The notes beneath the pieces are model-generated. The model saw nothing but the letters and a program-made list of their open reading frames with translations. It made no database searches and was not told where the DNA came from. A DNA stretch of 64,000 nucleotides from Burkholderiales bacterium (GTDB lineage Bacteria; Pseudomonadota; Gammaproteobacteria; Burkholderiales; SHXO01): NCBI GenBank assembly GCA_020854105.1, contig JADZGB010000040.1, forward strand, positions 1 through 64,000, read 5' to 3'. The position numbers and the translations under genes are program-made. This document shows, piece by piece, positions 1 through 10,404 of this stretch; the first letter of the stretch is position 1; every line of letters starts with the position of its first letter.

Positions 1-112
1 GCCTTCTCGGCGCGCAGCGCCCCTGGATCGATCCGTCCGGACACCAAAGTTCATCCAAAAAGCTCGCTGAAACGATCGCCGCTCTCGCATTGCGACGAAT
101 TTCAACAGCCTG

Positions 113-2054
<1,942 letters not shown>

Positions 2055-2137
2055 CAGTCACCTCAATGACTTTCAACAAAAGTTGGCTGGTTGGGTATTG
2101 CGGGTATTGCTGGTGCCACTGCACCAACCGCGCGTAG

Positions 2138-2165
2138 GTATGGGCGCGGTGACCGGGCTTTCAAG
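2138..2165 (-). promoter_or_regulatory. Sigma-32-type heat-shock promoter of groES-groEL
   Basis: On the minus strand a CTTGAAA -35 element is followed, after a 14-bp gap, by CCCATAC. This matches the RpoH consensus (CTTGAAA, about 13-14 bp, CCCCATnT). It points into groES. No CIRCE inverted repeat (TTAGCACTC-N9-GAGTGCTAA) is seen in the 230-bp upstream region, which argues for activation by sigma-32 rather than repression by HrcA at this locus. Confidence 0.7.
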
Positions 2166-2285
2166 ACCCCCGGGCAGTTTTTTTCTGGAACGTGCGCGGA
2201 CGCGCCGGCCCGCCGACTTCGCGGCGCGCCTGCGGCAATTCCTGCGTGCCCTGCCGTACTGGCCCAGCGCTGACGGGTGCCCGCG

Positions 2286-3401
2286 TCAGCGCTCCAGTAG
2301 GTCCTGGCCTTCACCCAGGCGCGGGTAGGCGAGCTCGCTGCGCGGGTCGCGCAGGTGCCCGGCGATGGGCACGCTCACGGCGGGCAGGGCATCGCAGTCC
2401 TCCGCGACCACGCTGCGGCTCAGCGCGCCGCGGGCCGCGAACTGCGGATCGGCGAGCGCTTCCTCCAGCGTCTTCACCAGATTGCAGCACACGTCCCGGC
2501 CGGCAAGGATCTCGTTCCATTGCGCAGCGGTGCGCTGCCCGATCAGGCGCGCGACCTGCGTGATCGTCGCCAGTGGATCGCGCCGGTCGTCGCGCAGCGC
2601 CGGCGGCAGGCCGATCGCCTCGCAGAAGTTCGCCCAGAACCTGTCCTCGAGCGGCGCCGCGGCCAGGTGGCGGCCGTCCGCGGTTCGGTAGATCTGGTAG
2701 CGCGGGCTGCCGCCGCTCAGCTGCTCGGCGCCGGGCTTCGGCCAGCCGCCATCGCTGGCGCCGTTGCCGATGCCCCAGAACAGAAAAGGCAGCAGGCCGT
2801 CGGTCATGGCGATATCGAGATAGGTGCCCTGGCCGGTCCGGTCGCGCGCGCGCAGCGCCAGCAGGATGTTCATCACCGCCGGATAGGCGCCGCCGGCGAT
2901 GTCCGCGATCAGGGCCGACGGTACCACCGGGGCGCCGTCGCTTCCCGCGGAGATGCCGAGAAGACCGGCGTCGGCCTGGTAGTTGAGGTCGTGCGCGGCG
3001 ACCTGCGCCTTGGGCCCGCCCTGGCCGTATCCGGTGATCGAGCAGTAGACGATGCGCGGGTTGATCGCCCTGACCTGTTCGTAGCCCAGCCCCAGGCGCG
3101 TCATCACGCCCGGGCGGAACTGCTCGACCAGCACGTCCGCGCTCTCCAGCAGCGGCTGCAGCGCCTCCAGGGAGGCCGGCTGCTTCAGGTCGAGCGCGAT
3201 GCTGCGCTTGCCGCGATTGAGCATGGCGAAATGTGCGCTGGCATCGCCGAAGGCGGGACGGTAGTGGCGCATCTCCTCGCCGCTGCCGGGCCGTTCGATC
3301 TTGATCACCTCGGCGCCGGCCTCTGCCAGCAGCAGGGTGGCCATGGGACCGGGAAGGAGGGTGCTGAAGTCGAGGACGCGCAGGTCCGAGAGAGGAAGCA
3401 T
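2286..3401 (-). CDS. CaiB/BaiF family III CoA-transferase, alpha-methylacyl-CoA racemase-like
   Basis: Family III CoA-transferase/racemase of 371 residues, acting on acyl-CoA in the cytosol. The N-terminus LSDLRVLDFSTLLPGP and the Rossmann-like LLAEAGAEVIKIERPG segment are typical. AHDLNY and LIADIAGG carry a His and an Asp at the positions of the racemase catalytic pair, and the stretch around GTYLDIAMTDG is also racemase-like. This favours alpha-methylacyl-CoA racemase over a true transferase, but the substrate cannot be told from sequence. It is a single gene on the minus strand, divergent from the EAL gene across 125 bp. Confidence 0.85.
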   Translation of the reverse strand: MLPLSDLRVLDFSTLLPGPMATLLLAEAGAEVIKIERPGSGEEMRHYRPAFGDASAHFAMLNRGKRSIALDLKQPASLEALQPLLESADVLVEQFRPGVMTRLGLGYEQVRAINPRIVYCSITGYGQGGPKAQVAAHDLNYQADAGLLGISAGSDGAPVVPSALIADIAGGAYPAVMNILLALRARDRTGQGTYLDIAMTDGLLPFLFWGIGNGASDGGWPKPGAEQLSGGSPRYQIYRTADGRHLAAAPLEDRFWANFCEAIGLPPALRDDRRDPLATITQVARLIGQRTAAQWNEILAGRDVCCNLVKTLEEALADPQFAARGALSRSVVAEDCDALPAVSVPIAGHLRDPRSELAYPRLGEGQDLLER

Positions 3402-3526
3402 GTCAGATCCGAATCGGTGAATCCTCGGATTCTAGTCGCACACCGCCACGTCTCAAGTCGGGGCGCGGCAGGACGAAAACGCCGGTAGGCCCTGGACAGC
3501 CGACGTCCGGGGAGAACGAGGGAGAC

Positions 3527-4360
3527 ATGCAGCACACCGGCGTCCTGGAGACCCCATCCAACGAATCTGGCAGCGATTCCCGGCCCCTCGCCATCGAGGA
3601 CGTGTGGCGGGGGATCGAGAATCAGCAGTTCCTGCCGCATTTCCAGCCCAAGGTATCGCTGCGCGGGATGGAACTGAAGGGCATGGAGGCGCTGATCCGC
3701 TGGCAGCACCCGCAGCGCGGACTGCTCACCGCCGGCAGCTTCCTGCCGCTGATCACCGACAACTTTCTGTTCGACGACCTGGCCTTCGTGATGCTGGAAC
3801 GGTCCGTCGGCCAGTGCCGGCGCTGGCTCGACGATGGGCTTCAGGTGCCTGTCTCGGTCAATCTGACCCCCGATCTGCTGCGCGATGGGCGGCTGACCGG
3901 GCGCATTCAGGCGACGATGGCCCGCGCCGCGGTGCCGGCCGAGTACATCACCATCGAAGTCGCCGAAGCGGCGGTGGCGCAGAAGTCCGACGCGATCCTG
4001 GAGACGCTGCTCGCGCTGCGCGTGGCCGGATTCGGCGTGGCGGTGGACGACTACGGTACCGGCCGCTGCGACCGGGAGCAGCTCGAACGCATTCCGGCGA
4101 GCGAACTCAAGATCGATCGCATGATGCTCGCCGGCGCTGCGCGCGATGCCGCGCTCAAGGCGCAACTGCAGGCGAGCGTGGAGCTGGCGCGTGATCTGAA
4201 CTTCACCGCGGTCGCCGAAGGCATCGAGACGCGCGAGGAGTGGGATCTGGTCAACGAGCTGGGCTGTGACATGGCGCAGGGCTGGTTCATCGCCCACGCC
4301 ATGCCCGGTGAGGACCTGGCGGACTGGCTGCTCGCCTGGAACGCCGACCCTTTCCTGTAG
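3527..4360 (+). CDS. EAL-domain protein, probable c-di-GMP phosphodiesterase
   Basis: A 277-residue stand-alone EAL domain with a short unrelated N-terminus, and no GGDEF, PAS or receiver domain. The expected active-site positions look intact: the EAL motif in MEALIRW (about residue 53), Asn in VNLTPDLL, Glu in IEVAEAA, the paired aspartates in DDYGTG, Lys in ELKIDR, Glu in AEGIET and Gln in QGWF. It is therefore probably an active hydrolase of cyclic di-GMP rather than a degenerate effector. The start follows a GAGGGAG ribosome site. It converges on mak with only 15 bp between the stop codons. Confidence 0.88.
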   Translation: MQHTGVLETPSNESGSDSRPLAIEDVWRGIENQQFLPHFQPKVSLRGMELKGMEALIRWQHPQRGLLTAGSFLPLITDNFLFDDLAFVMLERSVGQCRRWLDDGLQVPVSVNLTPDLLRDGRLTGRIQATMARAAVPAEYITIEVAEAAVAQKSDAILETLLALRVAGFGVAVDDYGTGRCDREQLERIPASELKIDRMMLAGAARDAALKAQLQASVELARDLNFTAVAEGIETREEWDLVNELGCDMAQGWFIAHAMPGEDLADWLLAWNADPFL

Positions 4361-4375
4361 CGCTGCGGGCGGCCC

Positions 4376-5275
4376 TCAGCCGAGCCAGGCTGCCCCGCGC
4401 ACGCCGCTGGAATCGCCGTGAGCGTTGCGCAGCAGCGGGGTATCGACGCGATCGCAGAACACCCACTCGCCCCACAGCCGGGGCACGGTCTGGTACCAGC
4501 GGTCGACCCTCGACAATCCGCCGCCGAGCACGATCGCGTCCGGGTCGAGGATGTTGATGACGTGAGCCAGGGCGCGCGCCAGCCGCTGCTCGTAGCGCTC
4601 GACGCTCGCCAGGCTGCACAGTTCTCCGCCCGCGGCCGCCTCGACGATCTCGGGCGGGTCAAGCAGCACGCCGGTCACGGCAAAGTGATCGCGCGCGAGT
4701 CCGGGGCCGGAGAGAAAGGTCTCGATGCAGCCGCTGCGGCCGCAATAGCAGGCCGCGCCCGGCCGCTCTTCGCGCAGCGGCCAGGGCAGGGGATTGTGTC
4801 CCCATTCCCCGGCGATGCGGTTCGGGCCGCTCAGCAGCCTGCCGTCGACCACGATGCCGCCCCCCACACCGGTGCCGAGGATCACGCCGAACACGACGCG
4901 ACATCCCGCACCCGCGCCGTCGACCGCCTCGGACAGGGCAAAGCAGTTGGCATCGTTCTCGATGCGCACCTCGCGTCCCAGGCGATGCACGAGATCGTGC
5001 AGCAGCGGCCTGCCGTTGAGCCAGGTCGAATTCGAGTTGCGCAGCAGACCGCTGGCCGGCGAGATCGCGCCCGGGGTGCCGATGCCCACGCTCGCACGCG
5101 CGCCCAGCTGCGCTTCGGCCTCTCGCACCAGCGTCGCGATCATGTCGAGCGTGGCCGCGTAGTCGCCCTGCGGCGAGGCCACGCGCCGGCGCAGCAACTG
5201 GCTGCCCTGCGCGTCCAGTGCGATGATCTCCGTCTTGGTGCCGCCCAGATCGATGCCGATGCGTACCATCGTCAT
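4376..5275 (-). CDS. mak: Fructokinase, ROK family
   Basis: ATP-dependent sugar kinase of the ROK family, resembling E. coli Mak along its length. Visible features are the phosphate-binding IGIDLGGTKTE, NANSTWLN-like NSNSTWLNG, the catalytic IENDANCFA, GTGVGGG, GEWGHNPLPW, the zinc site CYCGRSGCIE and the C-terminal GDSSGVRGAAWL. I start at the ATG at 5275 (another lies at 5269), giving 299 residues against about 302 in E. coli. The longer track ORF simply reads through the upstream tandem repeat. It is divergent from the DUF898 gene. Confidence 0.9.
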   Translation of the reverse strand: MTMVRIGIDLGGTKTEIIALDAQGSQLLRRRVASPQGDYAATLDMIATLVREAEAQLGARASVGIGTPGAISPASGLLRNSNSTWLNGRPLLHDLVHRLGREVRIENDANCFALSEAVDGAGAGCRVVFGVILGTGVGGGIVVDGRLLSGPNRIAGEWGHNPLPWPLREERPGAACYCGRSGCIETFLSGPGLARDHFAVTGVLLDPPEIVEAAAGGELCSLASVERYEQRLARALAHVINILDPDAIVLGGGLSRVDRWYQTVPRLWGEWVFCDRVDTPLLRNAHGDSSGVRGAAWLG

Positions 5276-5349
5276 GTGTCGTTCGTCACAGGGTGGTGCC
5301 GGTGTGGCGTGCGTGCGCCAGGCGGGCGGGCGCGCCATGGCAAGTGCAT

Positions 5350-5415
5350 CCCCCGGCAAGACATCCCCCGGCAAGACATCCCCCGGCAAGACATTCCCCG
5401 GCAAGACATTCCCCG
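5350..5415. repeat. 15-bp tandem repeat, four copies plus a partial
   Basis: Four head-to-tail copies of CCCCCGGCAAGACAT (the fourth begins with T) and a partial fifth unit. They lie in the 155-bp region between the divergent starts of mak and the DUF898 gene and end 16 bp before the latter's ATG. The unit is a multiple of three, so long ORFs run through it on both strands. I regard it as non-coding because homology on both sides begins outside the array. Confidence 0.92.
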
Positions 5416-5430
5416 CATCGGAAGCCGTAC

Positions 5431-6480
5431 ATGATGGAACCCCTGTCCGCCCCGCAGCAGCTGACCCGCGCCGACTTCGAGTTTACCGGGTCGGGAGGCG
5501 AGTACTTCCGCATCTGGATCGTCAACATCGCGCTGACCGTGCTGACCCTGGGCGTGTACTCGGCCTGGGCCAAGGTGCGCCGTCTGCAGTACTTCTACCG
5601 CAACACGCGGGTGGCGGATGCGAGTTTCGACTACCACGGCAGGCCGCTGGCGATCCTGAAGGGCCGCGTCGTGGCGGTGGCGCTGCTGTTTCTGTACAAC
5701 CTCGCGCTGGAATTCCAGTCGCTGCTGGCACTGGTCATCGCCGTGCCGGTCGTGCCGGTCCTGCCCTGGCTGCTGCGCCAGTCGCTGCGCTTCCGCCTGC
5801 ACTACTCGAGCTGGCGCGGCCTGCGCTTCGCCTTCCACGGCGGCACCGCAGGCGCCTATCGCGTGTTCATGCTCTGGCCGATTCTGTCCTTCGCGAGTTT
5901 CTACCTGCTCGGACCCATGTGGCATCAGCGCCTCAAGCGCTATCAGCATGGCAATGCCGCATTCGGCGCCACGCCGTTCGCGATCTCGGCTGGCGTGGGC
6001 GCCTTCTACCGACCCTACCTGGTGGCACTCGGCGGCCTGATCCTGCTGACTGTCGTGGCACTGCCAGCGGCCCTGGCGCTCACTGCGGGCGTGCGGGCCG
6101 GCTACGCGAGGCAGTTCATGACCGCCTTCGGCGTGCTCGGCGTACTGGGGGCGGGCTTCATGGTCCTGATCGGTCCCTACCTCATGTCGCGCATCCAGAA
6201 CCTGGTGTGGAACACGACCACGCTGGGGCCGCACCGGTTCCGGTGCAGGCTGCGGGCGCGCAGCCTGGCATGGATCGGCGGCACCAACCTGCTGCTCATC
6301 GTTCTCACCCTGGGTCTGTACCTGCCCTTCGCCGCAGTGCGGCTGGCCCGCTACCGCGCTTCGTGCACGAGCCTGCTGCCGGGCAGCGCTCTGGACGAGT
6401 TCGTCGCCAGCGAGAAGGCAGGTGTCGCGGCGCTGGGCGAGGAACTGGGCGAATTGCTCGACATCGACATCTCGCTGTGA
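5431..6480 (+). CDS. DUF898 (YjgN-like) inner-membrane protein
   Basis: Multi-pass membrane protein of 349 residues with the hallmark DUF898 opening FEFTGSGGEYFRIWIVNI, followed by LTLGVYSAWAKVRRLQYFYRNT. A similar segment recurs near the C-terminus (NLLLIVLTLGLYLPFAAVR), as is usual for the family. About six hydrophobic segments are visible. The function of the family is unknown. The ATG at 5431 (or 5434) directly precedes the conserved region. The stop codon overlaps the GTG start of the M48 peptidase gene, so the two are translationally coupled. Confidence 0.85.
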   Translation: MMEPLSAPQQLTRADFEFTGSGGEYFRIWIVNIALTVLTLGVYSAWAKVRRLQYFYRNTRVADASFDYHGRPLAILKGRVVAVALLFLYNLALEFQSLLALVIAVPVVPVLPWLLRQSLRFRLHYSSWRGLRFAFHGGTAGAYRVFMLWPILSFASFYLLGPMWHQRLKRYQHGNAAFGATPFAISAGVGAFYRPYLVALGGLILLTVVALPAALALTAGVRAGYARQFMTAFGVLGVLGAGFMVLIGPYLMSRIQNLVWNTTTLGPHRFRCRLRARSLAWIGGTNLLLIVLTLGLYLPFAAVRLARYRASCTSLLPGSALDEFVASEKAGVAALGEELGELLDIDISL

Positions 6481-7601
6481 CACCGCCGCTGCACGGCGTC
6501 TACTTCGACGGACGTACCTCGGCTCGCCGGCCGGTGACGCTCACGCTACACGCGCGCGGCGTGCTCTCGCTCGAGGGCGAGGGCATCTCACGCCAGGTGC
6601 CGCTGACGCAGGTGGAGGTGGCGGAGGCGATGGGCAGCGCGCCGCGGCGCCTGCTGTTCGCCGACGGTGCGGTGTGCGAGGTGGCGCTGCAGACGGGACT
6701 GGACGCCTTTCTGGACGCCGCGGGGCGGCGCGAATCGCTGGTGGTGCGCGCGCAGGCACGGTGGCGCTGGGCGCTCGCCGCGGCGTTGCTGCTCCTCGCG
6801 GTAGTCGGGGCAGGATACCGCTGGGGATTGCCCTGGGCCGCCGCGCAGATCGCGGCGCGGTTGCCCGATGCCGTGGTGGAATCGGTGTCGGCCCAGACGC
6901 TGAAGGGCCTGGAGCAGTTGCTGTTCGAGCCGACCCGGCTGCCGCAGGAGCGGCGCGAGCGCATCGCGCAGGCGTTCGCACGGATGAAGCCGCCGGGGGC
7001 GCAGCGCGTGCCTCACGAGGTGCTGTTCCGCTCGGCCCCCGCAATCGGTGCGAACGCCCTCGCGCTGCCCGACGGTACGGTGGTGGTCACCGACCAGCTG
7101 GTCGACCTCGCCAATGGGGACGAATCGGTGCTCGCGGTGCTGGCGCACGAACTCGGGCACGTACACGAGCGCCACGGCCTGCGCCTGATGGTGGAAAGCT
7201 CCATCGTCGGCTTCGTCCTCGCGTGGTATCTCGGCGATCTGTCGAGCATCGCGGCGGTATTGCCGGCGGCGCTGCTGCAGGCGCGCTACTCGCGGGAACA
7301 CGAACGTGCCGCAGACGCGTACGCCGCGCGCATGCTGTCAGCCAATGGGCGGTCGCCGGGCTCGCTCGCCGACATGCTCGAGAAGATCGAGGCCAGTCGC
7401 GGGGCCCGGATCAGCGGCGAGGACGGGATCAGCGGCGAGGACGGGACCAGCGGCGAGGACGGGACCAGCGGCGAGGACGGGACCAGCGGCGAGGACGGGA
7501 CCAGCGGCGAGGACAGGACAGGCGGCGGGGACGTGAAGGACTACCTGGCATCGCACCCGGCCACGCGCGAGCGCATCCGGGCGTTGCGGGGCGCGCGCTG
7601 A
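6477..7601 (+). CDS. M48-family membrane metallopeptidase
   Basis: Zinc metallopeptidase of 374 residues. A roughly 95-residue N-terminal region precedes a transmembrane helix (LAAALLLLAVVGAGYRWGL). The catalytic domain then carries HELGH (zinc ligands and catalytic Glu) and EHERAADAYA with the third ligand. The GTG start overlaps the previous stop (GTGA). A six-unit 18-bp tandem repeat encodes (I/T)SGEDG repeats near residues 312-347, after the active site and just before the C-terminal conserved SHPATRERI. Repeat number would change linker length without breaking the frame. The domain architecture suggests membrane protein quality control, which is inference. Confidence 0.85.
   Translation: MTPPLHGVYFDGRTSARRPVTLTLHARGVLSLEGEGISRQVPLTQVEVAEAMGSAPRRLLFADGAVCEVALQTGLDAFLDAAGRRESLVVRAQARWRWALAAALLLLAVVGAGYRWGLPWAAAQIAARLPDAVVESVSAQTLKGLEQLLFEPTRLPQERRERIAQAFARMKPPGAQRVPHEVLFRSAPAIGANALALPDGTVVVTDQLVDLANGDESVLAVLAHELGHVHERHGLRLMVESSIVGFVLAWYLGDLSSIAAVLPAALLQARYSREHERAADAYAARMLSANGRSPGSLADMLEKIEASRGARISGEDGISGEDGTSGEDGTSGEDGTSGEDGTSGEDRTGGGDVKDYLASHPATRERIRALRGAR
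7410..7535 (+). repeat. 18-bp in-frame tandem repeat inside the M48 peptidase gene
   Basis: Six near-identical copies of A(T/C)CAGCGGCGAGGACGGG and a degenerate seventh. They are in frame and encode SGEDG(I/T) units, a hydrophilic acidic linker. The first two units use ATC, the next four ACC and the sixth has one change, a pattern typical of recent slippage expansion. Confidence 0.92.
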
Positions 7602-7611
7602 GCGGGCGCGC

Positions 7612-8415
7612 TTACGCTGCCGTGAGCAGGGTCTCGATCATGCGCAGCAGCGCACTGCGCTCCTGGCCCGAGATCGGCTCGGCGATGCGCGCGGCTGCCA
7701 CCGGCGGCATCCACTCTGCCAGTGTCTGCGCCGGCTCGGGCAGGATCTCGCGGTAGCGCTGCAGGAACAGGTCGACGAACTGCGCGCGCAACGCATCGAA
7801 GGCCGCACGCCGCGGGTTCGCGCCCGTAGCCAGGCGCGCGTAGTTGAGCAGCAGGCAGGTGCGTGCCAGATCCGCGGCGGGGCAGCCGGCAGTGGCGTCG
7901 AACCAGTCGATCAGGCGCGGGCCGTCGGCCGTGAGGATCACATTGCCCGGGTGCAGGTCGCCGTGACAGACCATGCGCTGGTCCGGCAGGTCGCGCAGGA
8001 TCTGCACCACGCCGGGCTTGACGCGCGCGGGCAGCGGGCCGAGCTGCACCCGGCGGGTCATGTGCTCGCGCTGCGGGGGCAGCGCCTCACACGGCAGCTG
8101 ATGCAGGCTCGCCTGCAGGCGAGCCAGCTCGGCGGCGAACTCTTCCATGCGCTCCGGGTGCGCGCAGACGGCATCGAGCATCAGCGCTCCGTCGAGCTTC
8201 TCGAACACCACGCCGGGGCGTCCGCCGACCTTCACCACGTCGAACACCTGTGCGGCCGGCGCACCGGCTTCGCGTGCGGCGCGCGTGCGCGCTGCTTCAC
8301 GTTCGGCCGCGTCCATCGTGGCGCCTTCCCAGTAGAGCTTCACCACCCGTGCGCCTTCCCAGGCGAACAGCTCGGCGGTCCCGCCCGCGGCGAGACGAGG
8401 TCCAAGATCGGTCAT
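7612..8415 (-). CDS. Phosphotransferase, APH (aminoglycoside phosphotransferase-like) family
   Basis: Small kinase-fold protein of 267 residues. The catalytic-loop signature HGDLHPGNV and the downstream metal-binding segment LIDWFDAT are clear, and the N-lobe contains VVKLYW with a likely ATP-contacting lysine. The substrate is unknown; in this family the fold also phosphorylates sugars, choline and homoserine. I start at the ATG at 8415. The track ORF extends 71 residues further into a cupin-like fragment with no linker homology. It is convergent with the M48 gene upstream and divergent from the CHASE2 gene. Confidence 0.75.
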   Translation of the reverse strand: MTDLGPRLAAGGTAELFAWEGARVVKLYWEGATMDAAEREAARTRAAREAGAPAAQVFDVVKVGGRPGVVFEKLDGALMLDAVCAHPERMEEFAAELARLQASLHQLPCEALPPQREHMTRRVQLGPLPARVKPGVVQILRDLPDQRMVCHGDLHPGNVILTADGPRLIDWFDATAGCPAADLARTCLLLNYARLATGANPRRAAFDALRAQFVDLFLQRYREILPEPAQTLAEWMPPVAAARIAEPISGQERSALLRMIETLLTAA

Positions 8416-8489
8416 GCGAGATATTCGGCGAGTGGCATCGTATCTGCCGTGCGATGATGGCGTGCGGACGGAGGTCCGCTGCATTCGCC

Positions 8490-8685
8490 ACTGTGCAGCG
8501 CAGCTTTCGTGCCAGTCGAATCCGGCGCCGATGCAGTGCGCGCTGCCGGGCGGAATCAGCACCGTGTCGCCGGTGCGGACCGGGAAGGACGTGTCGCCCA
8601 GCGTCATCCGGCCCTCGCCGGCGGTCACGGCGATGGCGCGGGCCGGCCCGCGTCCCGCTGATAGAATCGAGCGCCTACGATGAGT
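8490..8685 (-). pseudogene. Possible cupin remnant
   Basis: In frame with and upstream of the APH gene, about 60 codons read like the C-terminal half of a single-domain cupin: AIAVTAGEGRMTLGD, then GDTVLIPPGSAH, which fits the cupin motif G(X)5PXG(X)2H. The first cupin motif and any good start codon are missing, because a stop occurs at 8686 inside the divergent CHASE2 gene. It could be a decayed gene end left by rearrangement, or chance similarity. Confidence 0.35.
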
Positions 8686-10404
8686 CTACGAGTCGCCATC
8701 CTGCGTGCCTACACCGGGGCCTTTCGCGCTGCCTCCGGTTTCCTCGCGCGCCGTCTGCGCAGCAATTTCTATCTGTATCTCGCCGGGCTGTTCTCGCTGT
8801 TCGCGCTGTTCGACGTGCTGGTGCTGCACCAGGTCGTGGACATGCGCCAGCGCTCCTACGACCTGGTCATCAAGAATCGCATCGTCAAGCCTGCCGCCGA
8901 TCCCGATATCGTGATCGTCGATATCGACGAGCGCAGCCTGGCGGCGATGGCCCCGGAGTACGGGCGCTGGCCGTGGCCGCGCCAGGTGCTCGCGGAGTTC
9001 GTCGAGAACGCCGCACGGCAGGGGCCCAGCGCCATCGTGCTCGACGTGCTGTTCAGCGATCCCGATGTCTTCAATCCCGACAGCGATGCCTACTTCAACG
9101 AGGTGATCGCGGCCACGCCCGGCGTGTTCTTTCCGTATCTGCGCCTGCCGCAGAAGAACGATGCGCTGAGCGAGCTGGCGCCGCAGGCGATTCCCGGCGC
9201 GGTGAGGACCCCGCTCGCACGGGAGGGCGCCACCGTTGCCGTCGTGCTGCCGCATTTTCCGGCCGCGCTGCAGGCGGGACGGCTGGGCACCTTCAACGTC
9301 GAACCCGATGCCGACGGCGTGGTGCGACGCTACCCCGTGTGGCTGGATGCATACGGGTGGCAGTTGCCGTCGCTGCCGCTGGTGGTGGGGCAGGCGCTGG
9401 GCCACCCGGCACCGGCGCGCCAGAGCATCCTGCTCAACTGGCGCGGCAAGCCATTCAGCTACCGCTACGCGAGTTTCAGCGACGTGTACCTGGACATGCT
9501 GAACAGCGACCGGAAGCGTCCGCCCGAGGAGTTCAAGGGGAAGATCGTCCTGGTCGGTTCGACCGCGGCCGGGCTCGGCGACATCAAGGGCACCTCGATC
9601 GACCGCCAGTTCCCCGGCGTGGAGATCCTCGCCACCGCGATCGACAACATCCGCCATGATGACTTCATCCGCGTGCCGACCAGCCGCTGGCCCTACTTCC
9701 TGGTGGCGATGGCGATCCTGTGGGCAACCGCGATCGCCTTCTACCGCAACGTCGAGCCGGACCTGTTCGCGCGCGTGTTCGGGCTGTCGCAGATCGGCCT
9801 GCTGGTGCTGTCCTACCTGTCCATCAACTTCACCAACTTCTTCTTCAATCTGACCGGGCCGGTGTTCCTGGCCTTCGTCTACTTCTCCATCGCCAAGGTC
9901 TACGCGCTGGCGACCGCGCGCGCGCTCGAGCGCAATCCGGTCGCCGAGAGCCTGCGTGGCGTGGGCAGCCACCAGGCAGCCATGGCCGTCGTGCAGATCG
10001 CGGGGCGCGACGACACGTCCACCGCGATCTTCATGCGTGCGTTGAAGAAGGCCGTGGAGCGCCACGGCAAGGTGCCCAAGGACGTCGAGGTGATCAAGGG
10101 CAAGCAGCGCGGGGTATTCGGCTTGCTGGAGAGCACGCTGGTGGTGTCGTGGGTGCACGTACGCGACGATGTGAAGCAGGCAGAAGCCGTCGAGGCCGAT
10201 GTGGCCGCTCTCGGCCGCGACCTGGATCGTCTCGTCGCGGCGCACGCCATTGCCGGGGAGCGCCTCGCGTCGCTGCACGTGCACAGGCGCTCACTCGGCG
10301 GTGCCGCCGGACGCGTGCTGCCGGGGGAGTGGCGCCTTCTGTTCGGCGAAGCACTCGCAGCGGCCGAAGCGCGGGCGCAGACACAGCAAGGAGAACGGAC
10401 ATGA
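8680..10404 (+). CDS. CHASE2-domain transmembrane sensor protein without a recognised output domain
   Basis: A 574-residue membrane protein. After an N-terminal helix (about residues 29-50), the extracytoplasmic CHASE2 domain contains DPDIVIVDIDERSL, RWPWPRQVLAE, SAIVLDVLFSD and the late motif GKIVLVGSTAAGL. Three hydrophobic helices follow at about 335-405. The final 160 residues, predicted cytoplasmic, show no GGDEF, cyclase or kinase motif that I can recognise. CHASE2 normally senses an unknown extracellular cue for such outputs. The stop overlaps the ATG of the SH3 gene (ATGA), so it is the first gene of a three-gene operon. Confidence 0.85.
   Translation: MSLRVAILRAYTGAFRAASGFLARRLRSNFYLYLAGLFSLFALFDVLVLHQVVDMRQRSYDLVIKNRIVKPAADPDIVIVDIDERSLAAMAPEYGRWPWPRQVLAEFVENAARQGPSAIVLDVLFSDPDVFNPDSDAYFNEVIAATPGVFFPYLRLPQKNDALSELAPQAIPGAVRTPLAREGATVAVVLPHFPAALQAGRLGTFNVEPDADGVVRRYPVWLDAYGWQLPSLPLVVGQALGHPAPARQSILLNWRGKPFSYRYASFSDVYLDMLNSDRKRPPEEFKGKIVLVGSTAAGLGDIKGTSIDRQFPGVEILATAIDNIRHDDFIRVPTSRWPYFLVAMAILWATAIAFYRNVEPDLFARVFGLSQIGLLVLSYLSINFTNFFFNLTGPVFLAFVYFSIAKVYALATARALERNPVAESLRGVGSHQAAMAVVQIAGRDDTSTAIFMRALKKAVERHGKVPKDVEVIKGKQRGVFGLLESTLVVSWVHVRDDVKQAEAVEADVAALGRDLDRLVAAHAIAGERLASLHVHRRSLGGAAGRVLPGEWRLLFGEALAAAEARAQTQQGERT

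Noticed and set aside
4051-4662. 203-codon minus-strand ORF across the EAL/mak junction
   Set aside because: Serine/arginine-rich shadow frame spanning two convergent real genes.
5223-6476. Plus-strand 792-codon ORF reading from the mak start region into the M48 gene
   Set aside because: Only its last 374 codons (from GTG 6477) are the peptidase. The rest is a shadow of DUF898 in another frame.
5350-7535. Tandem arrays considered as CRISPR
   Set aside because: Units are contiguous, 15 and 18 bp, without spacers, and no cas genes are present.
8686-10284. 532-codon minus-strand ORF opposite the CHASE2 gene
   Set aside because: No motifs, His/Gln/Arg-rich, and it covers a gene with clear CHASE2 features.
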